DNA of 64,000 bases from Bactericera cockerelli (GCA_024516035.1 CM044958.1:8018771-8082770); one strand, 5' to 3'; shown: positions 10,085 to 20,835, numbered from the stretch's first letter. A program made the numbers and translations. Notes: generated from the letters alone by a model not told the origin.

Positions 10085-10990
10085 ATAATCATCTTCGCAC
10101 ATCCATCTAAGAGGAAATTGGAGAGATTGAAAGAAAATGGAGCCGGAGATGTTTTGGAAACAGAGGAAGAGGTAAATAGAGGGGGTAATGATGGAGAGGA
10201 GGGGAGGAGAAATACAGCGAGAGAGAGAGAGAGAGATTGAAAGAAATGGAGCCGGTAATTTTCTGGAAAGAGAGGAAGAGGTAGAGAGAGGGGAGAATGA
10301 AGGTAGGGAGGGGGAAGAACAATGAGAGATGTTAAGAGGGGAGAAACAAGGAAGATAGTGAGAGAGAGAGAAGACATTGAGTCAAGAAAGTTTGGGAAAG
10401 AGAGGAGAAGATAACGAAAGATAGGGAAGAAGAATGAGAGGAAAGGGGGGGGGAGAGAAGGAAGTGAGAGGAAATCGTGTCGGATATTAGAGGGGATAAG
10501 GAAAAAAAGAAAGAGAGAGAGAAGAAATTGAGTCAGAGATGTTAGAGGGGGAGAAGGAAAACAGAGAGAGAGAGAGAGAAGAAATTGAGACAAAGATGTT
10601 GGGGAAAGAGAGGAGAGGAGAAGAATTAGGAAAGGGGGTGGGGGAGAGGAAAGAGAGAGGACATCGAAGGATAAATATGATAAAGAAGATAAACAAAAGT
10701 AAGAAGAAAAGGAAGAAGAGTAAGAAGAGTTTGGAGAAAAATAGAAAAGGAAGATATGAGGAATAGATGTGTTGAGACAGGGAGAGACAGATAAAGGAAA
10801 AACACGGAAAGGTAGAGAAAGGGAACGAGATATAAAAATAAATGAGATAGAGAATAATAAAAGACAGAGAAAGGGATGTAGAGAGAAAGAGAGAGAGAGA
10901 AATTGAGATAGAGACAAATAAAAAACAGGGAAACGGAGATAAAGAGATAAGAGAATGTGAAAGCTAGAGTGAGAGAGAAAGATAAAGAAG
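10085..10990. repeat. Purine-rich low-complexity tract
   Basis: GA-rich for about 900 bp, with a loose repeat around AGAGAGAAGAAATTGAGTCA. The strand composition switches sharply from CT to GA near 10080. Long minus-strand Ser/Leu/Phe frames here are compositional. Confidence 0.85.
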
Positions 10991-11169
10991 TGAGTATCAA
11001 TATAAGGATATGAGGATCTGCTAATAATGGACATACAACTTCCTCATGTTTCAAATCTTGAACACTTAGTTAATAGTTTTTTTCCAATAACCATTATCGA
11101 TAAATTCTGATATTTTTGACGAAAATCATATGTATATGTATTTTCAGAAGCTTAATCGATATTTGGAAT

Positions 11170-11251
11170 TGGTCAGAGTAGATTCAGTAAAGTGAGTTTG
11201 AATAGTTGTGGCTATCACGAAAGTGATTGACACAAATATGATAACTTATAA
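11170..11251 (+). repeat. SINE tail, family B
   Basis: ATTCAGTAAAGTGAGTTTGA and CACGAAAGTGATTGACAC, then AAATATGATAACTT, match the family B tail. The tRNA-like head is absent. Confidence 0.65.
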
Positions 11252-11415
11252 TAAATTACGTATCTTCAAAAAAATTCAACCGACCATTCAAATTTGATAC
11301 ATAAGAGATTCTACAAAAAACGGTGTTGCGCTAAGATTGGTATTCCTAAATTGGTATCAGAGCTCAACTAAATTTCAACAAAATCTTATAAAAACGGACA
11401 GAATACTAACTTTCG

Positions 11416-11449
11416 ATTTCTAATATTAGAAATTTATCGGAAGTAAAAT
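11416..11449 (-). repeat. Hairpin of the AATTTCTAATATTAGAAAT family
   Basis: CGATTTCTAATATTAGAAAT and TTATCGGAAG are the reverse complement of the hairpin start at 33041. No second boundary is visible. Confidence 0.6.
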
Positions 11450-11639
11450 TCAGTTTCCTATTTTTTTTATCCTTGGGAAATAATATCAGGTGTCGACTCC
11501 GTTGTGTTGTCAGAGTAGATGTTTGTGATAAAAATATTGCTGCTGGCAGTAAAAAATATTTTGATGATATAAATTTTGAAAATAATAATGAACATAAAAG
11601 TACAGTGGAGATAGATGCTGTCGATTTTTTCTGCGCAGA

Positions 11640-11932
11640 CGGGCGAAAAAGGGATACAGAGAGCGAGACATATAGAGAGACAAATAGAGAGAGAGAAAGA
11701 GAAGGAGAAAGCGAAAAAAAGACAAGGACAAAGACAAAGAGAAAGACAAAGAAGAAAGGGAAAGAAAAGAGAGAAAGAGAGGAAGAGAAAGAGAAAAAAA
11801 GAGAAAGAGAAAGAAGAAAGGGAGAAAGAGAAAGAAAATGGAGAAAGGGAAAAGGAAAAGAGAGATATAAAAAATAGAGAGAGAGTGAGAGAGAAAGAGA
11901 GAGTATGAGAGAGTGAGAGAGAGAGCACGAGG
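11640..11932. repeat. GA-rich low-complexity tract
   Basis: AGAGAGAAAG-type repeats of irregular period. Open frames of 97-173 codons on both strands are compositional. Confidence 0.85.
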
Positions 11933-12144
11933 ATAATTGACAGTTTCACACTTGTACTGTATATTTGTCTCCGACTGACATAAAACATGGCAATAAATGC
12001 AAATGGATTCAGAAGTCACTTACATTTGAGTGAGTGAAGTTAGCAAGAATAGAGACTAAATAGACAATACTGGGAATTGGAATGTGTCAACAGTAGGATC
12101 TCACAGTCTGTTTTTTGCTGAAGTAAACATGAACATAATGAAGT

Positions 12145-12232
12145 TTGTACAGCCAGAGAGATCCTGAGTTTGATTCCCGGGTGGAGCAGACTTTCATCTC
12201 GTTGATAAGTGGTCTGTAGAAAAAACAATTCA
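12145..12232 (+). repeat. tRNA-like SINE head fragment, family F
   Basis: GAGTTTGATTCCCGGGTGGA and GCAGACTTT resemble the B-box end of the family F head at 12266. The shared tail is missing. Confidence 0.55.
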
Positions 12233-12265
12233 CATCAGACTTTGTTGTTTCTAACTAGTTCATTC

Positions 12266-12615
12266 CAGCCTCCGTGGCGTAATGGTTGAGACTACTGCCC
12301 GTAGTCCAGAGATACCGAGTTCGACTCCCGGTTGGAGCAGACTTTTCACACAGGAAATTCTGTTCCCTCCGAACACGTGAGGCTCGCATTTCCGGACCTA
12401 CTCAGGCTGGGTGAGTATAATGTGGGTAGATGGTACGATTCCCAGCAAATGGAGGGTAAAAAGGATAAAATCGAGACGTTAAAACCCAATAGAATCGTAA
12501 GAAATGAAAGGACTCTAAACATGGGATGTGGGCGTCCATAATAATCCTCTCACCACCGGCACCGTGATATAGGTATCTGTGCCTACCCCACGGGACACGG
12601 AATTATTATTATCAA
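12266..12615 (+). repeat. tRNA-derived SINE, family F, with 5S-SINE-like tail
   Basis: Head: GCCTCCGTGGCGTAATGGTT (A box) and GAGTTCGACTCCCGGTTGGA (B box). The middle contains CTGTTCCCTCCGAACACGTG. The tail GGACCTACTCAGGCTGGGTG, then GGGTAG, GATTCCCAGCAAATGGAGGG and GACGTTAAA matches the 5S-SINE tail in order. A further 3' module (GTGATATAGGTATCTGTGCC, ACGGGACACGGAATTATTAT) also closes the copy at 34940-35215. Confidence 0.75.
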
Positions 12616-13004
12616 GTTATTGAAATCAAAGTGCGCGTATTATTCATGATAATAATAATAATAGAACGAGGTTGATAAATAAAACAAAAATAATGTATAT
12701 GGTATAGTTCTAAGGAAAGAGGCATACGTAACAAAAACATGTCTGTGGAAAATTACTGGACTAGAGCAAAAGAAAATATGCTATTGTGAAGAAAAATAAA
12801 GCTTCAAGGATCTTAAGGCAAACGAACCAAAGAATATTGCATGCTGAAAATTATAGGCTGCAGTTGACGGCAATTTTCATTAGGCTTGAAAAGGGGTTGT
12901 TTTTTACATCATGATAGTATTTCTTTATTTCACATAATGCTAGTGACATCTATAATGATAGACTACTGTCTACTTTTCCTTTTACTCTGTCTCATCCCGC
13001 TCAA
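12616..13004. other. Unassigned AT-rich stretch
   Basis: An ATA/ATAATA run near 12648, otherwise no supported feature. Confidence 0.4.
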
Positions 13005-13252
13005 ACAGGGTCGACGTTGTTCAACCTCATGGTTGAGGTTGATAGGTTTTGGCACATTTTTACGGCTGGACACTTTTTCCAACGCCAACGATTTTATTTG
13101 ATTTAACGTCCTGGATTAGGAGGGGGTTTTACCCTCCATCCGCTAGAAATCATACCAACTACCCACATCACCCAGCCTGGGTAGGGCCGGAAATGCCAGC
13201 CTCACATGTACGGAGGGAATAGAATTCTCTGTTAAAAATCTGCTCCGAAAAC
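13005..13252 (-). repeat. SINE with shared tail, family F
   Basis: On the minus strand: CGGAGCAGATTTTTAACAGA, CATTTCCGGCCCTACCCAGG, GATGGAGGGTAAAACCCCCT and GACGTTAAATCA, then a 3' module ending in CAACCTCAACCATGAGGTTG. The tRNA-like head is truncated. The 3' module also occurs alone at 2343-2440. Confidence 0.65.
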
Positions 13253-13360
13253 CCCTTTGAATCTACCAAGCCAATTATCGTAGGAATTTTCCTTAGTTAT
13301 CAGGTCTATCAAATTTGTTAACTTCCTGTCCTCAATTTTTTTCTCAATCCATCCCGCAAT

Positions 13361-13515
13361 AGTCGGTCTGGTAATCCAGAGGTCAAGGGTTCGAAACCCA
13401 GGGCGGACAAGAAATGTTATACATATACTTATATCTACTTTGAATTAATAATACGTCTTGGGCTTACTGCTGGAAAAATGGGATTCATTAGTCCTAATCG
13501 GGCAGTGAGGAAATA
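13361..13515 (+). repeat. tRNA-derived SINE, family D
   Basis: B-box-like AGGGTTCGAAACCCAGGGCG at 13386, then the tail TACGTCTTGGGCTTACTGCT and GTCCTAATCGGGCAGTGAGG. The A-box half is degenerate. Confidence 0.65.
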
Positions 13516-13534
13516 GAAAGATGCCAAGGTAACA

Positions 13535-13900
13535 AGAGGAGAAGAGAGAGAGATATAAAGAAATATAATGAAGATAAAAAAATATTTGTAGTAAAAAAAA
13601 GCCGTAAATTGGGTTCCAAAAGAGAGAACAATACAATACAATACAATACGAGGAAGGGAGGGAGACGAAGAGAAGTACATTAAAATTGTGAAAGATATAG
13701 AAGGAGTGAAAAGAGAGAAAAAGAAAGAGAGAGGGAGAGAAATACAAAGTGTAAGAGAAAGAGAGAATAGAGTGGTAATACAAAGAGTGAAAGAAAGAGA
13801 AAGGGAGAGGGAGAGCAATACTAAGAGTGAGAGAGAAAGAAAACAAGAAAGAAAGCAATACAAAGAGTGAAAGAAAGAGATAATAGAATGACAATACAAA
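13535..13900. repeat. GA-rich low-complexity tract
   Basis: GAGAGAAAGA repeats with an ACAATACAATACAATAC run at about 13627. TACAAAGAGTGAAAGAAAGA recurs at 13779 and 13859. Open frames are compositional. Confidence 0.8.
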
Positions 13901-13929
13901 CAGAAATGAAGAAGAAAACTGAAAAACAC

Positions 13930-14936
13930 AGAATCTGTCAGAAGTAAAAACTACTGACAGAAAATCCATACAATGGAATAAAATAAACATTGGAGTGAAT
14001 TTTCTACGTTTAATAGAAATAGTATATTTCCTTTCACCTGTGTGAAAATAATAAAAAATGTTTTTTAAATATTTTTATGTCGTTTTGGACTATTTCAATA
14101 AAATAGAATAAAATATATTTGGAGAGAATTTTCTACGTTTAATAACTTTGACCTGCGTTTTTCTATAGCATATTTTTATGTGGAATTATTTGTTATAAAG
14201 TTCATATTAAAAAAAAAAAAACAGTTCAAGTAATGTTATAATTAATATTTTATAAAACTACGATTCTTTTAATTTGAGACGGTGGGTGTGTGAAAACTGA
14301 AAGAATATTTTTATGTCTTTGTGTAGCAGTTACATAGAATGGAATCAATTAAACATGAAATAGACTTTTTCAATGCCCAATGAATATAAATAAAAATACA
14401 GTCAAAAGAACTGTGTGTAATTTAAAAATTGTAAGGACCAGACAGACATTTTTAAGTCTTCCTAAAACATATCAAATAGACAAAGAAGGGTTTTTTGTAA
14501 AATATGCTAGATTGTTACATGAACGCCATCATATGATTCAGATGATGAAAAACGTCAGCTAAGTAGGCCAAAAAAAAGGATGGGTACGAGCAAAAATTTC
14601 CATTGCTCCGCAGCGTGCAGCGAGTATGTGCATAAGAAGACCTAGGAGAAGATGGAGGAGTGGAGAGTCGTTGTTGGGGTATGAAGATGGAATTGATCAT
14701 TGGAAAAGAGAGTATTGACTGTGAAGGAAATATTTCAATTGAACGTTTTAAATAAATCAAAGTAGGTCAATTTAGTTCTCGCGGCACCCCTGAAGGTGAC
14801 TTACGGCACCCCTGTTGCGGACCACTGCACTGCTTTAAAGACACACTTTTGGAGAAAAACTTTTTTTTTACAATTTTCCGGAGCGATTCCGGACTATCGG
14901 GCATTCCGAACTGTTGGGTGCCGGACTAATTATTAT
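13930..14936. other. Unassigned AT-rich stretch with one short duplication
   Basis: GAATTTTCTACGTTTAATA occurs at about 13997 and 14127, each preceded by AATAAAATA, so a segment of about 130 bp is partly duplicated. The frame at 14380-14562 shows no recognisable domain. GGCACCCCTGAAGGTGACTT and CGGCACCCCTGTTGCGGACC at about 14780-14822 form a small direct repeat of unknown origin. Confidence 0.4.
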
Positions 14937-15125
14937 TATTATACAACGCTTTATTAGGTATAAATGGACATTATGTACATAGAAATAATTAATTTAACAA
15001 TGAAAAAAATGGAAACAATATATACAATGAAAATGAAAAATAATAGAAAATATAAAACAAAAACATAAGTCCTAACTAAAGGGCGGGGTTATTGCCTATG
15101 GCAATCTCTTCCACCCAACCCTTAT
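14937..15125 (-). repeat. Retroposon 3' end, family R
   Basis: The reverse complement of the block at 8150: AAGGGCGGGGTTATTGCCTA, GGCAATCTCTTCCACCCAAC, an A-rich middle and ACAACGCTTTATTAGG beside an ATT run. Confidence 0.75.
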
Positions 15126-15849
15126 GGACTTCTACTGTATATGATTCTGTTGTACAGGGCTCATTTCCGCCAAACTTTTCTGCCGTATTGACACAATGAT
15201 ATGGAATGTGCTGAATAAACAAAAAACACATTGTTGATACTAATATTAATAATTCTGCTGAGCTAGTGAGGGCTCGTGCTGTAATCAGCAGATAAAGTTT
15301 TTCAAATATACATATCTTAAAAATATATTTAAAAAAAAATATTAAAAAAAACACTATAATTCTGTTTTCGAATACATATTAGAAATTCATATGAAGTGAA
15401 AATTGAATCTGTAATTATTAATATTATTGATTTATTTTTTTGAATTTTTAATGCTATCAAGTTTTTTTTTATTTATTTACAAGATAACATATACAAAGGT
15501 ATTTTTCCTAAGCTAAAGCTTCTAAGAACTAAAGCTTCTGAGAAATTCTGGGCTTACTAGCTCTAATAATTTATGCTCTGCCCTTGTTGGATTACCTATT
15601 ATTATTATTATTACTTTTACTATCGAGCCGTGAAGGCATAGTACATAGTAGAATAGACAATATAATCGTATCAAACACCTCGGCCGAGGTGTGAAGAACG
15701 CCTATACAAAGAAAGAGACAGCCCGGCAGAGTGTAAGGTTACGGAAAACATAGTTCCCATGCATTTCATGTACTTTCAGCCAGCGAAAAGTGCAACATAA
15801 ATTTCAAAAATCGCGATTTTTATTGCAGAATTGGGCTCTACGTTGAAAA
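15126..15849. other. Unassigned stretch
   Basis: AT-rich, with ATT repeats near 15597. CTAAAGCTTCTAAGAACTAA followed by AGCTTCTGAG is a short direct repeat. CCTCGGCCGAGG at 15679 is a 12-bp palindrome. No gene seen. Confidence 0.4.
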
Positions 15850-15948
15850 ATAAGTTGATTTGACTTTTTGTTTGACTTCCTAGGCCGCCGGGAACCCTAT
15901 TTTCGAGACCCCCCAACAATCGTGAAAGACATGAAAAGATTCATAATT
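15850..15948 (+). repeat. Dispersed repeat fragment
   Basis: AAGTTGATTTGACTTTTTGT and CAATCGTGAAAGACATGAAA recur at 44868-44936 with short differences in between. Family not recognised. Confidence 0.6.
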
Positions 15949-16424
15949 TTGTTTTTTTTTTTTTTTTTTCTGTTTTTTTTCATACGGATCCTTTGAGACC
16001 CGACTTCGTGTCTTTAACTTGGCACTGAAGATTAAGTGAGGTGTCTAAAGTGATCAAGATATAATGGAGATGAGCCCGGACCAAAAAAAATTTCTAAATT
16101 ATAAGCGGGCGGCCCATTTGGGCGGCCTCGGGTTTTGGGAGCCCAAATCGGGAATTGAAGGATAATACTAGTCTCAAGTGGTATCAAATGAAAGATCTTG
16201 ATGAGCAGATACCAAATTTATTGATTTTATTCCTTCATCCAGTCCACTGGGTGGCACCTGGTGGCCTTTTCATTTTCTTTGGCGGGTAGGTACCTTCGAA
16301 TTCTTAGCTTAGTGGTCAGATCTTGGCCAGTATGTATTTTTCGAGATGACCTCGCTCTCTCACTGCAAAATTTTAAAGTTTAAGTTTCCAAGTATTAATT
16401 TAGTTCATTTTCCGTCCGTTTCTG
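15949..16424. other. Unassigned stretch of higher GC
   Basis: A T run at 15952-15969, then sequence with GGGCGGCCCATTTGGGCGGC at about 16107. No supported frame or repeat partner in the window. Confidence 0.35.
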
Positions 16425-16510
16425 TAGAAGATAACTTTGTCTATTGGTAGCATGCTCGACCTGCCACCCAGTCAGCATGGGTTCGAATCCTGGCGGGGAC
16501 GAAATTTTTT
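16425..16510 (+). repeat. tRNA-like SINE head
   Basis: TTGTCTATTGGTAGCATGCT and GGGTTCGAATCCTGGCGGGG have A-box and B-box character, but the acceptor stem does not close, so this is not called a tRNA gene. The tail is not recognised. Confidence 0.5.
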
Positions 16511-16739
16511 AGCTCTATATTTTCAATTTGGGCTTAACGTTGTTTTGTTTTTCCGATCTTTATATTTGATCTTCATGACAACCCCATTACCCTCGCGAGG
16601 AAAATTTTAGAAGTTGCAGAATTGGACAATGACCTGTGGCGGCATTACGAGATTGATTTTGGACAATCATGGTTGGATGGAGATAAAATATGATGAATTA
16701 TGTAGCTCTCATAATGTCGATGCTACTCACTAAAAGTTG

Positions 16740-16880
16740 TGACAAAGTAGTGACTTTGGCCAAGTGGGTAGCATACTAGGCTTGGGTTCGATCCCCTTGA
16801 GGGAAGTTTTTTTTTTCTCTGTCCATTATGTCCGGGGTACACTCATACCTCGTCAGGTATTGATAAGGGACTTCACAAGC
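16740..16880 (+). repeat. tRNA-derived SINE, family C
   Basis: GACTTTGGCCAAGTGGGTAG and TGGGTTCGATCCCCTTGAGG form the head. TCCGGGGTACACTCATACCT and CGTCAGGTATTG follow, as in other family C members where CTCGTGAGG is expected. Confidence 0.65.
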
Positions 16881-17009
16881 GAGTTCTCTCCCGCTCATGG
16901 TTTTATCAACATCAAATTGTCTCCCGTCGCTTGCATTTTTACCTGATTTTATACCTACATAGTTTAGGCCTAGCATAAAAATTATAATCGAAACACCTAG
17001 GAATCATTG

Positions 17010-17225
17010 ATATAGACCTGAGGCATGGTCTTCTATGTATTTTTCCTAACCCCATGATAAACCCAAGGCATGGCCTTCTATAATATATTTACCTAACCCT
17101 ATTATAATCCCGAGGCATTGCCTTCTATGTATTATCCTTAACCCTATATACTATATTCCTGAGGCATAACCTTCTATGTATTTTACCTAACTCTACTAAA
17201 CACTGAAGGCATTGTCTTTCAGTAG
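17010..17225. repeat. 46-bp tandem array, five degenerate copies
   Basis: AGGCATGGTCTTCTATGTAT and CCTAACCC recur with starts about 45-49 bp apart (17020, 17065, 17112, 17161, 17205). The copies are about 75-85% similar by eye. Confidence 0.8.
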
Positions 17226-17781
17226 TTAGAGATTTAAAAGATTTCCTTATAAAAGGCCCATTCTTATATAAAAATGATAATTTTATAGTTTTCATTTTCT
17301 TAAATACCTAATGTAAAAAAGCGTGGTCTTTTTTCCGGGAGAGATACTCGTGGTGACCCCTGCAATAAGCTGGAGAGAATTCGGGTAAGAAAAGGTCAAC
17401 GGGAGAGAGCACTCATTACCTCACCTTGATAAGGTGATTAATTAATTTCTTTGGCATTTGTAAATCCAGGTGTTTTAGTGTCCCTCATAGGAGGCTCCGA
17501 GGTCTATTTAGCATTGAAAGATAAACCTAATCATGTGGAGAATAGAATCAAAAGATCTTGCATTGCAAATTTATTTATTATTTACTCACTTTGGGGACTT
17601 AGGAGGCCAAATCTGTGATCCAAATACATATTGACCTTAGAAAAATTAAATACATACTGCTAAAACTATATCTTAAAAAAGACAACTTGGTACATTCACA
17701 TTTTCCCAGCTTATTTACTTTTGTCATTCCTAAAGTTTCAGTAGTGTATGAACTTATATTTTCGTACAAAAAGAACTGATA
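17226..17781. other. Unassigned stretch
   Basis: No repeat partner or frame is supported in about 550 bp. Confidence 0.35.
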
Positions 17782-18322
17782 TCCCCCCAAAAACACCACT
17801 TCGTGGTTAAAAAAAGAAGAACGCCTCACTCAAAGAATGATTATAATTAGCTAAAAATAAATGATATCAAATTGAGAACACCTTGTCCCCTCTCTTTCTA
17901 TATCTCTGCACTCCTCTCTGAATTTATTCCACTTATGTTTAGCTTTATTTATCCTTTCTAGGGGTCATCCCGAACTTGATTTCTCTTTAAATTTACTTGT
18001 TGCACGGCAATAAAAAATGGCGGTCGCGGTGTAATTTTCTCGATTCAAATCAAATAACTTCAGAAAAATCATACTCCGACCGCCATTTTTTATTGCCGTG
18101 CAACAAGTAAATTTAAAGAGAAATCAAGTTCGGGATGACCCCTAGAAAGGATAAATAAAGCTAAACATAAGTGGAATAAATTCAGAGAGGAGTGCAGAGA
18201 TATAGAAAGAGAGGGGACAAGGTGTTCTCAATTTGATATCATTTATTTTTAGCTAATTATAATCATTCTTTGAGTGAGGCGTTCTTCTTTTTTTAACCAC
18301 GAAGTGGTGTTTTTGGGGGATT
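17782..18322. mobile_element. Foldback element, 541 bp with arms of about 245 bp
   Basis: CCCCCAAAAACACCACTTCG at the left is matched by the reverse complement ending at about 18321. The arms (to GGCAATAAAAAATGGCGGTC at about 18007, and from 18077) look identical along nearly their whole length apart from a one-base C-run difference. The spacer is about 50 bp. There is no coding content. The terminus resembles the larger element at 38771-39750. Confidence 0.88.
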
Positions 18323-18989
18323 ATTTTCTCTTTTAGACATAAGATAAATATTGATTATTACAAAAAGATTCCTGATTTAAAGAAGAAAAAAAAAAAAAAT
18401 ACCGTATACCTACACAAACAAACATAGATATAAAATACATAATATGTATGTACAAATTTCTTTGTGGTGAAGCACAAGGCCTCTTCACAATTTTTGTGGG
18501 TTCGAATTATTCTATTACATTAATTTCTTTTTACTCTGGTAATGCCGCCACTGTTCGTTACTCATACAAGTAAAATACATAATATTCTGTAAGGTACCTA
18601 GGTGCTTGATCGTTTTTCATTGTTTCATCAGTATGTCATTTTGTTTATAATTCTCCTATTCTTTTGTTTATTTTTAGCGTTGTTCTGATCATTTTCATTC
18701 CTCTTTTCGATGTTAAAGAGCCGCCCTTGCTTGCGTACCCCCCCCCCTCCACCCCCTCCCCCCTTCACCCTAGGAAGATGACAAACATACAAAGGGAGGA
18801 CAAATTAATAAAATTATTTACTCTGGAGATATGGGGAGCTATAATTATGTGTTTTTACAGCTCCGGGTGTGGTGGCCAATAATAATTTCATTATGATGTC
18901 CAAAATATTGTGAACACTGAACATAATGATTTTGAATATCCTCGCGTTGTGCAGTTTGCAACACTGACTTTTTTTCCCTCTCCCTCTGT
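18323..18989. other. Mostly unassigned, with a family C fragment
   Basis: GTGAAGCACAAGGCCTCTTC at about 18468 and TTTTTACTCTGGTAATGCCG at about 18529 match 42537-42645, so this is a family C-linked fragment. A C-rich run at 18739-18771 is low complexity. Confidence 0.45.
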
Positions 18990-20044
18990 CATGCGCGGAT
19001 ATAGGGGGGGGCACGGGGGGCACGTGCCCCCCCAGATTTTTTCGATAAGCGGTGTTTCTCAAATTTCATTATACCTAATCCTAATCCCGTAAAAAAAAAG
19101 ATCTCAATGAGTTAGGGGGGGCACGAGCCCCAAAATAATTCCCAATTATAAGACTAATCCCGTAAAAAAAAAAGATCTCAATGAGTTAGGGGGGCACGGG
19201 CCCCAAATAATTACCAATTCTAAGACTAATCCCGTTAAAAAAAGATCTCAATGAGTTAGGGGGGCACGGGCCCCATATTCCCAATTCTAAGACTAATCCC
19301 GTAAAAAAAAGATTTCAATGAGTCAGGGGAAACGGGCCCCAAAATAATTCCCAATTCTAAGACCAATAAGAAATAACTAAATAATAAAGTTGTTAAATCC
19401 ACACAGATTGTCCGAGAAACCTGAAATTTTACCTATAGGTCCATTTGGATCAGGGAATATATCTCTAGGGTTCAGCTACACGGGGTAAGGACAAAAAAAT
19501 GGATGGGTGACACAAAAAGTCACATTTTTCGACCGAAATGACATTTTTTTTCTCAAAATTTGTCGTGACGGCGCCACGGCGGCGGCGTGTCAACTCAAAA
19601 AAAAAAGTTTTAACCAAGGGTTCAAGTTTTCATTTGAGATATCAATCACGAAATTCTGATGAGCAGTTCTTGAGCTACGTTGAGTAAGGACATAAAATGA
19701 ATGGGTAAACAAAAAGTATTTACGTTTTTTGACCTGAATGACATTTTTTCTCGAAATATGTCGTGACGAATTATTAACTCAAAGCGAGAAGGTTTTTGCA
19801 AGGGTTGGAGTCTTCATTTGACATATTGATCGCGAAATTCTGATGAGCCATTCTTGAGCTCTAGTAAGGACAAGAAATGGATGGGTGACACAAAAAATAT
19901 TGACATTTGAGAGTGTGTGTGTGTGCGTGGGGGGGGGGTGCGTTTGTGTGTGTGTGTGGCTTGCGAAGCGGCGGGTGCAACCCGCTAGTTAGGTATAATG
20001 TGCGATTGTGCCCCCCCAGTACAAGAGGGCTATATCCGCGCATG
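18990..20044 (-). mobile_element. Non-autonomous hAT-like transposon, copy 2
   Basis: The inverted counterpart of 3562-4740, with the same CATGCGCGGATATAG ends. Flanked by the 8-bp duplication CCCTCTGT (18982-18989 and 20045-20052). It holds four GC-rich 71-bp units (19100-19365) instead of six, the triplicated roughly 190-bp unit, and a GT/G-rich run at 19909-19958. The GC-rich GGGGGGCACGTGCCCCCC palindrome is close to the left end in this orientation. Confidence 0.92.
19100..19365 (-). repeat. 71-bp tandem array inside hAT-like copy 2
   Basis: Four units marked by GATCTCAATGAGTTAGGGGG (the last has GATTTCAATGAGTCAGGGG), spaced about 67-76 bp. These are the reverse complement of the units at 4256-4672. 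Two fewer copies than in copy 1. Confidence 0.85.
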
Positions 20045-20073
20045 CCCTCTGTGAAGAACTTTAACCCGAATTA

Positions 20074-20520
20074 TTATTATTGAATTTTTTTTATTAGACA
20101 ACCTACATTTGTACAGTACAAATAACAATTACAAAAGAAAAGAAAAAATGGAAACAATGTATTCAATTAAAAAGGAATAAAGCCAGCGTCGATGGCATGT
20201 TGAATACACCGGTTCCCTTCAGAACACCGAAGTTCAGCGACATCCAGCGAGGTTAAGACTTGGATGGGTGACCATTCAAATTCTAATTCTCGTGACGCTG
20301 GCTTTTCCCGGCCCCACTCAGGCTGGGTGAGGTCAATGTGAGTAGCAGGTTTGTGAGTTTCCTGCGAATGTTGGGTAAAACCCCCGTCGTGATATGACCA
20401 TGGCAGTTGAAAGCGACGTTAAACCCCACTTAAAAAAAAGGAATAAAATAATAGATAGATATATACACACATATGTCCTCATTAGGACGTGGCTATTGCC
20501 TATGGCAATCTCTTCTAGTT
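20074..20520 (-). repeat. Retroposon 3' end, family R, split by a 5S-SINE
   Basis: TTTTTTTTATTAGACAACCT at about 20085 (left, 3' end) and GTGGCTATTGCCTATGGCAA at about 20490 belong to one family R copy. It is interrupted at 20182-20438 by the 5S-SINE. Confidence 0.7.
20182..20438 (+). mobile_element. 5S rRNA-derived SINE, copy 2
   Basis: Full length: 5S-like head to about 20302, tail to CGTTAAACCCCACTT, short poly-A. Target duplication AAAAAGGAATAAA is at 20169-20181 and 20435-20447. Nearly identical to the copy at 40214; one tail difference is AATGTTGGG for AATGGAGGG. Confidence 0.92.
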
Positions 20521-20540
20521 GATAATAATAATAATATTAA

Positions 20541-20682
20541 CACTCTTTAGTGGAAGGTAATCACCAGGCGAGGTTAATGCTCACAGCATTTTCTACCACC
20601 TAACCCTCAGAGTCTTATTATTATGTGGTTACAAACTCAAATTAATGAGAAAAAATTCATGATGCACTGGGTGGAATTCGAA
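20541..20682 (-). repeat. tRNA-derived SINE, family A, head truncated
   Basis: ACTCTTTAGTGGAAGGTAAT, CAGGCGAGGTTAATGCTC and ACTGGGTGGAATTCGAA. The alignment stops inside the B-box region at 20682. Confidence 0.7.
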
Positions 20683-20835
20683 ATGAACACCTCTCGTGAT
20701 GTCACAATTTCTAAAACTCGATTTTTTTTACCGACCGTGGGAAACGAACCAACGACCTCCGGGTTGAAAATCTGTCGTCTATCGATCGAGTTACTTACGG
20801 CTGCTGCACTACCTACACGAACAACTATTCCTCGT
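20683..20835 (-). repeat. tRNA-like SINE head, family B-like
   Basis: CGAACCAACGACCTCCGGGT and CTATCGATCGAGTTACTTAC read on the minus strand as a B-box/A-box pair. It is preceded by GTGATGTCACAATTTCTAAA, which is like the family B tail. Directly abuts the family A copy. Confidence 0.55.

Noticed and set aside
10063..11034. Minus-strand open frame of 323 codons
   Set aside because: Composed almost only of Ser, Leu, Phe and Pro across a GA-rich tract; no domain, no start context, overlapping frames of the same kind.
11467..12019. Several overlapping frames on both strands
   Set aside because: They track the GA-rich low-complexity tract and are open in both directions.
16425..16510. tRNA gene
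   Set aside because: The B-box is good but the acceptor stem and anticodon arm do not close; the same holds for the B-box motifs at 12318, 45592 and 57236, which belong to SINEs.
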